Origin: an uncultured Duncaniella sp.
Lineage (GTDB): Bacteria; Bacteroidota; Bacteroidia; Bacteroidales; Muribaculaceae
Direction: 5' to 3'
DNA length: 64,000 nt
Assembly (NCBI GenBank): GCA_910577255.1
Contig: CAJTMH010000004.1
Location: 124,001 to 188,000 of the forward strand
The translations under genes were made by a program, and so were the position numbers. Shown here one piece after another: positions 7,077-15,500 of the stretch. The notes beneath the pieces are model-generated. The model was not told where the DNA came from. It made no database searches and was given only the letters and a program-made list of their open reading frames with translations. Numbering within the stretch: the first letter of the stretch is position 1; the number at the start of each line of letters is the position of its first letter.

Positions 7077-8717
7077 TCACGTGAATTTGTAAAACTTCTT
7101 GTTTAACTTGTTGACCTGCTCCATGACCACGGTCGGACATGGGAGGTCAGCCTTGGTAAAGTCTTTTTCGGCTTGGTCGATCATGATAGCTGAACCTGTG
7201 TAGGAATAGTATTCGGCATCCTTTACCGTAGGGGTGCCGTTGCTGTCCTTTTCCCTCTCATAGACATAGCTCTCATGTTCCTCGCCGTCCACCGCCGTTT
7301 GAACGACGGTTTGCAGTATGCGCTTGTACCGGATCACGAGGCACTTCTTGGGGCGGGTTTTTCGCTCCTGCCTCACGACACCATCCGGGCCGGTGACCTC
7401 GGCGAAGTAGTCTTCGGTTTCAACCTTGCTGTCCTCTATGGCATAGTCGAGCAGCATTATCTTGAAGTTATCCTCCTGCGCCGGATCTTTACAGACAATA
7501 TCAGTAAACGGGCGCTTCTGGTCGTAGCGCATACCCTTGAACGGGATGTTGGCACGACGGTTCTTTATGACCTTTCCAAGTCGCTTTTCCATGTTTATAT
7601 CGAGTTTTCTTAATAATGTATGCGAATTTGCGTGGGTGGCGAAACCTATACGGCTGGCACATTCCAACCGGGTTTCCTCCGGTGTCATGCCCTTCTTTTT
7701 ACATTTTGCCACCTGCCGACATAGGGCTTTCTTATTGCGCTTGCGAAGGGCGCGGTGGGTATGAAATGAAACATAGCCGCACACGTCTATGCCTCTGCTC
7801 CAGACCGGGCGCACGTTCCAGTTCCGGTTGACCTCTATCAGATAATCCCGGGCAAGTACCATTATGCACATCTCCGTGACAAGGTGTAAGAATGTCTTGT
7901 CACGATGGAGCATGACTATATTGTCGGCAAATCTGAAATACTGTATCGGTTCACTTATATAGCGGTCAAACTTGCCGACCATATAAGCCACTCCCCTGCC
8001 TAATTCATCCGCCTGTTCCTTCGTGCGGCAGGTCACGAGGCTGTCGCTGACATAACGGTTACGCCAATATGCGAGCCTTTCGGGGTCTCCGGCTATACCG
8101 AAAATCCCTACCGCGTCATGGTCAAACTTGGCTAAAAAGAAATTTGCTAATATCTGCGAGATCTTGACCCCTAAAGGCAGCCCCTGACGGAAGCTGTCGA
8201 TAAATTCATCGAGGAACCGCAACAGTTTTGGGTCTTTGATTTTAGTCCTGACCCGTTCTTTCATCAGGAAATGTGCGATATTCTGGAAATAGTGGTGGGC
8301 GTCAAGCTGAACGAAATACCACGTGCTTTCCGGATCAGTATAAAGCTCCTTGCGCAGCAGGTTGATGAAATCATGGGTGCCGCGTCCCTTGACGCAGGAG
8401 CACGACCGCCGGATGAACGTGTCGGTAAACAGACGCTCGGTCTGAAGCAGCGGCGCCCACTGGCGCACATGGTCACGCACGGGAAGTTTGCTCACGATCC
8501 TGCGCTTGGGCTCGAAAATCTCCTCGTCCTGATACTCGGAGGTATGCCCGGTGCCGTCCCGGTATTCAGCCAGAAGTTCCATGAGGTTGGCTTTGAGGTT
8601 TGCCGCGAAGCGCTGCACATTGTCGCGCCGCTCTTTATATTCGGCAAAGCCCCGGAAAGCCGCCTCATAGTTCTCGATGGTCTCAATACGAGGAGATATG
8701 TATCCTCGTCGTTTCAT
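7077..8717 (-). CDS. Diversity-generating retroelement reverse transcriptase
   Basis: A 546-residue reverse transcriptase of the DGR class, which copies the template-repeat RNA with adenine misincorporation and directs the cDNA into the variable repeat. Visible RT motifs: YFVQLDA (motif 3, catalytic Asp 139), QGLPLGVKISQ (178-188; the SQ ending is the DGR hallmark in motif 4) and YFRFADNIVML (260-270), which replaces the usual YxDD by FADN (Asp 265 kept, second Asp is Asn 266). GIDVCGYVSF (about 309) resembles motif 6/7. About 65 residues separate motifs 4 and 5, longer than usual. A C-terminal extension of about 150 residues has no recognised domain. The template repeat lies 174 nt upstream, and the target gene beyond it. 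Confidence 0.88.
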   Translation of the reverse strand: MKRRGYISPRIETIENYEAAFRGFAEYKERRDNVQRFAANLKANLMELLAEYRDGTGHTSEYQDEEIFEPKRRIVSKLPVRDHVRQWAPLLQTERLFTDTFIRRSCSCVKGRGTHDFINLLRKELYTDPESTWYFVQLDAHHYFQNIAHFLMKERVRTKIKDPKLLRFLDEFIDSFRQGLPLGVKISQILANFFLAKFDHDAVGIFGIAGDPERLAYWRNRYVSDSLVTCRTKEQADELGRGVAYMVGKFDRYISEPIQYFRFADNIVMLHRDKTFLHLVTEMCIMVLARDYLIEVNRNWNVRPVWSRGIDVCGYVSFHTHRALRKRNKKALCRQVAKCKKKGMTPEETRLECASRIGFATHANSHTLLRKLDINMEKRLGKVIKNRRANIPFKGMRYDQKRPFTDIVCKDPAQEDNFKIMLLDYAIEDSKVETEDYFAEVTGPDGVVRQERKTRPKKCLVIRYKRILQTVVQTAVDGEEHESYVYEREKDSNGTPTVKDAEYYSYTGSAIMIDQAEKDFTKADLPCPTVVMEQVNKLNKKFYKFT

Positions 8718-8890
8718 TGTGTCTCGGTGTCATGGGTGTCTTAATGTGTCATTTTGGGTCAAACCGCAGTGTGATCTGCAATTTTCTCTTGCTTCGTTAC
8801 CGTCGGCTGGAATCGTTGATTCCATCTACCGGCACTGCCCGCATTTCGTTTGTTTTTCGCCTTGGGGCGAGGCCCTGTCACCCCGCTTCT

Positions 8891-9020
8891 GGATTGTTGA
8901 GGGGCGAGCCGATGTTCGCATTGGCATTCGTGGGAGCGTTGTTCACATTGACCGCTCCTACGCCCGCATTGCCACCGTTGTTGGCGTTGGCGCCGCGAAA
9001 CACAGCACGGAAGCCCGAAG
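8891..9020 (-). repeat. DGR template repeat (TR)
   Basis: On the minus strand this stretch translates to the same GFRAVFRGA…IGSPL backbone as the end of the lectin-type tail gene, but every variable position is an AAC/AAT (Asn) codon, the signature of a template repeat. It aligns without gaps to the variable repeat (offset 418 nt). Over 8906-9020 there are 23 mismatches: 12 at the 24 adenines of the TR strand and 11 at the other 91 positions. Whole spacer 8718-9262 (545 nt) contains no protein gene; it holds the TR, its presumed RNA and a hairpin. Confidence 0.8.
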
Positions 9021-9143
9021 ACCGACTCTTGGACGACAGCAGCCCGATTGTTAAATCAACGCAAATTTAACACTTTTTCGTCTATCGAGACCGATATAAA
9101 CATGGAAATATGTCAATGTTCTCTTTGCCCCCATTGCTGACGG

Positions 9144-9164
9144 GTGTCGGAACAAGTCCGACAC
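9144..9164. other. 8-bp hairpin downstream of the variable repeat
   Basis: A perfect stem gtgtcgga / tccgacac with a 5-nt loop lies about 100 nt past the stop codon of the variable gene, between VR and TR. No T-run follows on the minus strand, so it is not a typical terminator. DGRs such as that of Bordetella phage BPP-1 need a hairpin/cruciform with an 8-bp stem and a short loop after the IMH, which this resembles except that it is further away. Confidence 0.45.
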
Positions 9165-9262
9165 GGGGGCTCCCTACGGTCGCCGGGTGCTTTGCCTTCG
9201 GCGCGTGCCAGGAACACCATGCACACACCGGACACCGGGCACCCTTTGACCTCCTGACCACT

Positions 9263-10738
9263 TTAGGCCACCGCGTAATACTCCGGCTCCAACGAGAACT
9301 CCTCTGCGAAATCGCAGAGGGGAGAGCCGATGTGCGCATAGGCATCCGAGACAGCGTTGTACACATCGACCGCACCACAGCCCGCAGGGCCACCATCGTT
9401 CGCACTGGCACCACGGAAGACAGCACGGAAGCCCGAAGTGACGTTACCGTTGTTCCAGAAATAGTCACATTGGTAGGTAGATTCACTGCCGCCCGACTGG
9501 GTAGGCCACATCTCAAGATTATCGTAGCTCATCTTTATGATATAGCCGGAAGCGATCGGAGACGTTGATTTCAATACCATCCCGGCGGTGGAACCGTAGG
9601 TGTAGGTTCCATAGATGCTCGGGGTAACCCAATGTCTCATTGACTTGTCGGCATTCGCCTCGCCAAGTTCATCCTCGCTTACACGCCAGATATAGCCGAA
9701 GAAGTTTTTAAGACCGAAGAATACTGGTACTTTGGCGGTGAATACTGTCGTGCCGTCGGCATTAACTATCGGGATCTCTTTCACTCCGAGACCGTCTGCC
9801 ATATCGACGCCGGCGCTCATGTGCAGTATCGGATTATTACCGTTATAATTACTCCAGCTCGTCCAGTCCCAGTTGGTCACACCGGTGCCGAAGCCGCCTT
9901 GATAGAGCCCGTTGGCGTCCTTGTTGGCGTTGAAGGCTGCCTGAACGTTGCGGGTGCCCATGACTATCTCGACAAGGATCTTTACCACGGCTGCGGCTCT
10001 CATTGTGCCCGCAAGCCATCCTGCCCCGTTCTTATGGGCCGCCGCCGCGAACTGGGCGGTGCTTCGGTTCGTGGCGCAATGGCCGAGCAAGGAGCGGTAG
10101 GTGTCATCCCACCCCGAGGTGTTGTTGCCGCCACGGTACTTGACATCATCGTTGATATAGCTGACAAGGGTGTCGGTGTCGCGGTCAAGGGCCGCAAGGC
10201 CGGTGGCGCTGAGAGAGCCCACCGGGATACGGTAGTTGTACTGTCCTTTGATAGGATACAGGCTCACGGCTTCAAACTCAAGATTGCCCTGCGTCCACTT
10301 GGCGAAGTAGAAGGGTTTGCCCCACCCCCACTGATAATGCCCCATGCTTCCGTCGAGCTTGGCGGTCTCGCCATTTGCAAAGCGGTAGTGGTTGGTGGGG
10401 TCGAGCTTGCGCCGGCTGTGGTCGTTCTTGACAAGGTAGCCGCCAAGACCGAGTATATCCTTGAGGTTTTTTAGCATCTCAAGGCTGCCACAATAGGTGG
10501 CTGCCGCAGGGGTGGCGAGGTCTGTGCGCCATACCCTGCCGCACCACGGGGCGTTTGCCATATTGACGGCCGCTGTAAGGTCCATGCACTGGCTGGCGCC
10601 GCTTTTGGTGTCGAAAACCTCTATCTTCTTGTCGGTGGCATCCGTCGAGGCTGCCGGGAGATCGTCTATCTGCTCGCCGGTTTTGTATGCGTCGAGCATC
10701 GATAACAGGTCCGCTTCCTGTTGTGCTGTTAATGCCAT
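9263..10738 (-). CDS. DGR-diversified tail protein with C-terminal lectin-type variable domain
   Basis: A 491-residue virion protein, the target of the DGR. Its C-terminal ~150 residues look like the C-type-lectin-like fold used by DGR variable proteins: YIWRVSEDELGE, then MWPTQSGGS…, WNNGNVTSGFRAVFRGA and the final variable segment. Residues about 434-477 are encoded by the variable repeat; compared with the template, Asn codons have become Ser, Asp, Pro, Tyr, His and Cys. The N-terminus (MALTAQQEADLLSML) is a helical attachment region. It is probably the receptor-binding tip of the tail fibre. It sits between the template and the coiled-coil fibre gene (31-nt gap), in the tail operon. Confidence 0.85.
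   Translation of the reverse strand: MALTAQQEADLLSMLDAYKTGEQIDDLPAASTDATDKKIEVFDTKSGASQCMDLTAAVNMANAPWCGRVWRTDLATPAAATYCGSLEMLKNLKDILGLGGYLVKNDHSRRKLDPTNHYRFANGETAKLDGSMGHYQWGWGKPFYFAKWTQGNLEFEAVSLYPIKGQYNYRIPVGSLSATGLAALDRDTDTLVSYINDDVKYRGGNNTSGWDDTYRSLLGHCATNRSTAQFAAAAHKNGAGWLAGTMRAAAVVKILVEIVMGTRNVQAAFNANKDANGLYQGGFGTGVTNWDWTSWSNYNGNNPILHMSAGVDMADGLGVKEIPIVNADGTTVFTAKVPVFFGLKNFFGYIWRVSEDELGEANADKSMRHWVTPSIYGTYTYGSTAGMVLKSTSPIASGYIIKMSYDNLEMWPTQSGGSESTYQCDYFWNNGNVTSGFRAVFRGASANDGGPAGCGAVDVYNAVSDAYAHIGSPLCDFAEEFSLEPEYYAVA
9309..9438 (-). repeat. DGR variable repeat (VR)
   Basis: Gap-free partner of the template at 8891-9020, forming codons about 434-477 of the lectin-type tail gene. The shared start is the 19-20 nt around tcgggcttccgtgctgt on the minus strand; the similarity ends near the GSPL codons. 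After these the two copies diverge, and no near-identical GC-rich initiation-of-mutagenic-homing stretch is seen at the 3' end, which is unusual. Confidence 0.78.
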
Positions 10739-10769
10739 TTGAATTTCGTTTTAATGGTGTTTGAATTTG

Positions 10770-11855
10770 TTATACTACTCTCATTCTCGTGCTGCGCCGG
10801 ATTTTGCCGGAGCTTGTCAGGCGCATCCTCGGAGGTCGTACCGTGATGCTGACCTCTTTCCACAGTTCCGTGTTGCCGGGCGGTATCACATAGAAGGAGG
10901 TCGTACCGGTGCCGGTGACTGTCAGTTCCCCGGAAGGGTTTACTTTCAGGCTGCTCCCCTCCTCCCTCTGATATAGGAGGTTCTGCATTACATAGCTCGG
11001 AAGCAGTTTTGCATCGATACGCTGTGCCTTCTTGTTTTTGGTCGAGATGGTCGCCGGGGCTGACACTTCGAGGATTGCCGGCGCGGCGGCCGACTCCCCG
11101 GAGACGGCTTTCATCAACGCCTCAAGCTCGACTATTTTCTCCCCTGCCGTCTGTGCCGCCGCGCTTGCGGAGGCTCCCGCATTTTGCGTTTCTGACTTCA
11201 GGGTCGAGAGGTTCTGGGCTTCGGTGTTGGCTGCCGTGGCGGCTCGGTTCGCCGCGAGGGTGGCCGCCTCGGCATTGCCCTTGGCGGTGTTCAGCTCGGC
11301 AATCTTAGCCGCCACGTTGGTCTGACGCTGCGTCTCGTTGGACTGGCGTGCCGTTTCCTGACTCTTGCGGGTCGCCTCGGCGGTCTGACGAGCCGACTCC
11401 TGATTCTGTCGGGTGGTCTCGTTCGCCTGACGGGTCGCCTCGTTAGCCTCGATCTGCTTACGGGAGTTGTCGGCGTTGGTGGCTGCCGCGTTGGCTTTGG
11501 CCGTCGCCGCCTGTGCCGCCGCTTTCTCGGCGCTTATATCCGTTATGGCGGTCGTAACGCGATTGGCGGCGGCATTGGCGTTGTCGGCTGCGGTGTTCGC
11601 CTTGGTGGTGGCCTGCTGACAGACAGCTATCTGCACATCCACATCTTTTGTCAGCAGCTTCAAGGGGGCGAGGACATTCTTTTCGACTCCGCCCAATGAG
11701 TAGCGTGCCGGAAGGGAGGTTATACCGTCAAGCGACGTAGCTACCTCGATGCGGTCAACCGCCGTACCGTGCGTGCGCAGGTATTCAAGGAACACCGGGG
11801 CGAGCTGGGCGCAGAATGCCTCAAGCTCCATCTGCGGGGTCTGTATCTGTCCCAT
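10770..11855 (-). CDS. Coiled-coil tail fibre/stalk protein
   Basis: A 361-residue structural protein. Residues 1-80 are a compact attachment domain (EAFCAQLAPVFLEYLRTHG…). Residues about 85-245 are an Ala/Asn/Gln/Thr-rich coiled coil; within it six consecutive 7-residue units of the form E-x-x-R-Q/K-x-x (EATRQAN, ETTRQNQ, ESARQTA, EATRKSQ, ETARQSN, ETQRQTN) indicate a regular trimeric stalk. After about 255 there is a small beta domain with an Ig-like Big_2 look (SLKVNPSGELTVTGTG) and a basic C-terminal tail. It lies between the baseplate genes and the DGR tail tip, so it probably links them. Confidence 0.7.
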   Translation of the reverse strand: MGQIQTPQMELEAFCAQLAPVFLEYLRTHGTAVDRIEVATSLDGITSLPARYSLGGVEKNVLAPLKLLTKDVDVQIAVCQQATTKANTAADNANAAANRVTTAITDISAEKAAAQAATAKANAAATNADNSRKQIEANEATRQANETTRQNQESARQTAEATRKSQETARQSNETQRQTNVAAKIAELNTAKGNAEAATLAANRAATAANTEAQNLSTLKSETQNAGASASAAAQTAGEKIVELEALMKAVSGESAAAPAILEVSAPATISTKNKKAQRIDAKLLPSYVMQNLLYQREEGSSLKVNPSGELTVTGTGTTSFYVIPPGNTELWKEVSITVRPPRMRLTSSGKIRRSTRMRVV

Positions 11856-11866
11856 GGCCCCGCAGC

Positions 11867-12142
11867 TTAGTCGTTGAGCATTTCGGTTATGCAGCCGGGG
11901 ACGGCAGCATAGACAGCCGTCACTTCATCTGCCGTGAGGGCATTATAGGGCTTGAGCTGCGTGATCAGGTAATTGCCGGTGGTCTCGAAGCTCACGGTAC
12001 CGGCATCGGCGCTACCCTTCTTTATGGTACCGCTGATTGTGGTGTTGCCGCCGCTCACGATTTTCGTGAAGTGGATCTCGACGGCCTCGGTGACTTTTTC
12101 CGGGGCGTAGTTGGTGGTGGAGTTTTCTGCTTTCTTTTCCAT
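11867..12142 (-). CDS. Hypothetical small tail-region protein
   Basis: A 91-residue protein (MEKKAENSTT…) with mixed beta content and no recognised domain. It lies 11 nt before the fibre-stalk gene in the tail operon and may be a chaperone or small fibre component. Function not known. Confidence 0.7.
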   Translation of the reverse strand: MEKKAENSTTNYAPEKVTEAVEIHFTKIVSGGNTTISGTIKKGSADAGTVSFETTGNYLITQLKPYNALTADEVTAVYAAVPGCITEMLND

Positions 12143-12161
12143 GTTTGATTATTTTTGATGG

Positions 12162-12473
12162 TTAGACATTGTTTTCTATTATATCGACTATCTGCCCGTA
12201 GGCTCCGCACGAATAGGCTTCGGCTGCCACCTCCTTGAGAAGGCTGGCCTCCTCGGTGGTCATCTCAACCGATTCCGGATCGGCCGCTATCTTGCGGCTG
12301 ATCTTATGGAGCTCGTATTTCTTCTCCGGAGGCATAGGGGCGCCCCCCACGTTGTTAAGGTTGAAGATTACCATACACAGTGACTCGGCGATGTTGGTTC
12401 CTTTGCCGGTCTTTTCGTTGACCACCTCTTTGCCGAAGCAGTCCACAAACGGTTTGTTGAAGTTCACTTTCAT
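12162..12473 (-). CDS. Hypothetical protein, tail operon
   Basis: A 103-residue mostly alpha-helical protein starting MKVNFNKPFVDCFGKEV, with an acidic C-terminus ending IVDIIENNV. No family recognised. Its place between the baseplate protein and fibre genes and its size would suit a fibre assembly chaperone, which is only an inference. Confidence 0.7.
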   Translation of the reverse strand: MKVNFNKPFVDCFGKEVVNEKTGKGTNIAESLCMVIFNLNNVGGAPMPPEKKYELHKISRKIAADPESVEMTTEEASLLKEVAAEAYSCGAYGQIVDIIENNV

Positions 12474-12506
12474 TGTTTTTGTATTTTGGAATTTTTACTC
12501 ATATCA

Positions 12507-15500
12507 TTACCATTCCCTCGGGAACTTGTGCTGAACCCATGCGCCGTAATAGGTCACATTGCTTATAGTCACCTGCAATTCCCGATGGTAAATAAAGCAC
12601 ATGGCATCGCCGCAACTCTCGATAGTCAACGGGCTGGAATAGGTCGCGTAACTTTCGTTATCATAGATTATATAGCTGCGTCCGCTTTTGGTCTCCCATT
12701 TCATCGTGGAGGAATTATACTCACGGCGGTAACTCCAGCCCGGTATCACCCGCACATAGTTGCCGTTGTTGGAACCACGTTTGATAAACAGGACGTGCCC
12801 GTTATCGTAGGGCTGCATGTCCGGAAGGGTCAGTCTTATTTCGCGGGTCTTGGACTCGTAGGATTTGCTGCTGTTGGCGCGCCAGTTGAAATGGGTTGAG
12901 ACATACACGCTGTTGACATCTCGGGCTATGGTGACGCTCTTTGTCGTCGGAACGGTCGTCTGTGTGATACTGTCGTGGCCTATGACCTGAGTTTTCAGTG
13001 CGAGGCCGGAAACGTAGCCACCGCTTATGGCTATGGCGCTGTTGTCCGCAGCTCCACGGGCACCGACAAGAAGGGCGTAGTTGTGACCCAATCCCCACCA
13101 GTCAGAATCATCGTAGTTCTCAAACCGTGCAACACCTCTCGCTCCGGAGGTCGAAGGAAGCACGTTGCCGCCTATCCCGGCGAAACATCCGTGGGCGTCG
13201 TTACGGAAGATTATGTAGGCGTCGTTGCTGAAATCGGGGCCGTTGGTCAGACCGCTGCCGGACACGACAAATCCTCCGATGTGGGTGGTGCCGTTTGTCT
13301 CAACACGGAAAGAGTTGTTCATCGTCACCATGCCGTTGAAGTTGATTTTAGACGCTTGGATGGTAACGGACTCCGCACTCTGGTTTATTGCCGAGATTAT
13401 GCCGTCCTTCTCTACCCGCATGGCTATCTGGGTGGAATGCACGTTGATGCTCGCCTCGGCGGTGCTGACGCGTCCGCTCAGGGCATCCACAGTCGTTTTG
13501 GTGGCGTAGATCTGACTGGCGTAGGCGGTGGTCACAAGACCGCTCGTGTTGGTCAGATTGCCGGCGCTGTCGAAGCTGCCGACCACCGTGCTGATTTTGT
13601 CCTTGTTTTGCAGGATATAGCTCACGCTGTCCTGCTGGTTGGTTATATCCTCCCACGTGTTGGAGTTGTCGTAACCGATATAACGGTAGGTGTGTCCGTC
13701 AGAGGTGTTGTGCCACGTGGCACCCACATATTTATGTTCCTGACCGCTGGGCCATGAATTCCATGGATTGCTTGCCTGATTATATACTTTTGCGTCACCG
13801 GCGCTGTTGGCAATGGCCGCGACCGCCTCGATCCTCGCCTTGGCTGTGTCGAGGTCACCCTGAACACCCGCCACTGTCGAGCTTATGGAGTCGGTCTTGA
13901 CACGGAGCGCCGAGATGGCGGTCTCGTTGGCGCTTATCCGCGTAGCATAGTTTGTTATGCTTCCTTCGGCCGCATTTAGCCTGACACCGAGCCGTGTGAT
14001 GTTGTCGTTAATGTTGTCAATGTAATTTGCATGGAGCGACAGGGTCGCCTCGGCCGCGTCAAGGTCTATGCCGATCTGTGTGACGGTGCCGTTGAGCTTG
14101 TCGTATTTGTCGGCGTATATTCTTATCTGCTCCTCGGCCGCGTCAAGCTCAATGCCGAGATTGGTGACCGTGCCCTTCAGATTGTTGATATTGGTGCCAA
14201 GCAGCCTGATATTACCGGCTGTCTGAATAATCTGCGTCGAGACCTCTTTTTTGAAGTCATCGAGGGGCTTGTCTGTGACGGATAATATCGACACATACAT
14301 GTCGCCGGTGTACTGAAGCACGAAATCCCCTTTGCCGTCCCATGTGCCCTGCCATTGAAGATCCTGCCACTCCATCGAGGAGGTGACAGCCACAGTTGCC
14401 GGAACCGGGAGGGAACCGGGCTCCGATGTAGCTCCGCTCATTCCGATAGTCAGGGTACCGTCGCTTTTGGCAAAGAAGCAGATGCTCATATAAAGCGTAT
14501 CTTTGACATCGACCCATTGGTCGGTCATGTCATTGTGCGCGGGAGGCACATATTCCTTATGGGTGCCGGGCTTCCGGATCAATGCGTTTGCCTGACGGAT
14601 CATGCTCTTTTTTATATGCAGCACGTTGCGACCGTCAAGTTGCTCGATACCGGCTATCCTGCCGTCGGCGACATAGGTGTTGCCGTTCATCAGCAACGCT
14701 TTGCCGTTGGAGGTTATCACCTTGCCGTCGTCCTGAACGGTCCATCCGTCCATGGTCTCGTCGAAGGTGGCGTTGCGCAGGTAGTTGTCATCCTCGGTAA
14801 GCTCATAACGGAGGTTGCTGTACCGGGTGGCGAACATCGCCTTGAGCATCTCTATCTTGGCATCAATGCTCTCGCCCGTGCGCCGCAGCCTAAAATCCCC
14901 GACGGCATATAGGTTGGTCAGCAGCTCGCCGAAGCCGTCGAGCCACCCGAAAAGGTGATGGTGTATGCCTTGAAGATTGCCGAGCCTTCCCTTCAGGTAA
15001 TTGTCCGGATCGGTTTTCATTCCATAGACAATATCCATGTAAGGCGTGGCGGTGCCGACCGTGATTATTTGGATCAGACCCTTGCGGTCGGCATCGGTGG
15101 CGTTGTCAACCCTCGTGAACGTGTCGCCCTTGGATATGACATCGGCGGCAGCCCTGCCGTCTGCCGACACGAAGTTTTTTAACTCCACCCAGTCGAGACG
15201 GTCCTCGCCGTCGCTCTGGTCGCCGCAGCCTGCATCGGTGATGATAAGCTCATAGTGCTTGGTGATATAATGGTCGTTCTCGCCAGAGGGCATACCGTTA
15301 TACTGCTGCACCATTATGTAGTCATCCTTGCGGAATGGATTGTAGAATTTGCCGTCATGAGTCTGGAGATAGACCCTGCCTGTCGCCGGGTCGTAATGGT
15401 CAACCTCCATCATACCTGTGAAGATGCGGTTGTCATTCTCGCCCAGCAACTGGGATATCACCATGGTGAAAACACGGAGGGTGCCGCGTATCACTATGTC

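Noticed and set aside
8600..9070. Plus-strand frames of 156 and 125 codons across the DGR spacer
   Set aside because: They cover the template repeat and the RT start on the opposite strand; composition is not protein-like, and the region is explained as non-coding TR RNA.
9082..9516. A 144-codon minus-strand frame overlapping the variable repeat
   Set aside because: It overlaps the lectin-type tail gene in another frame, and its sequence is Arg/Ser/Val-rich nonsense typical of a shadow.
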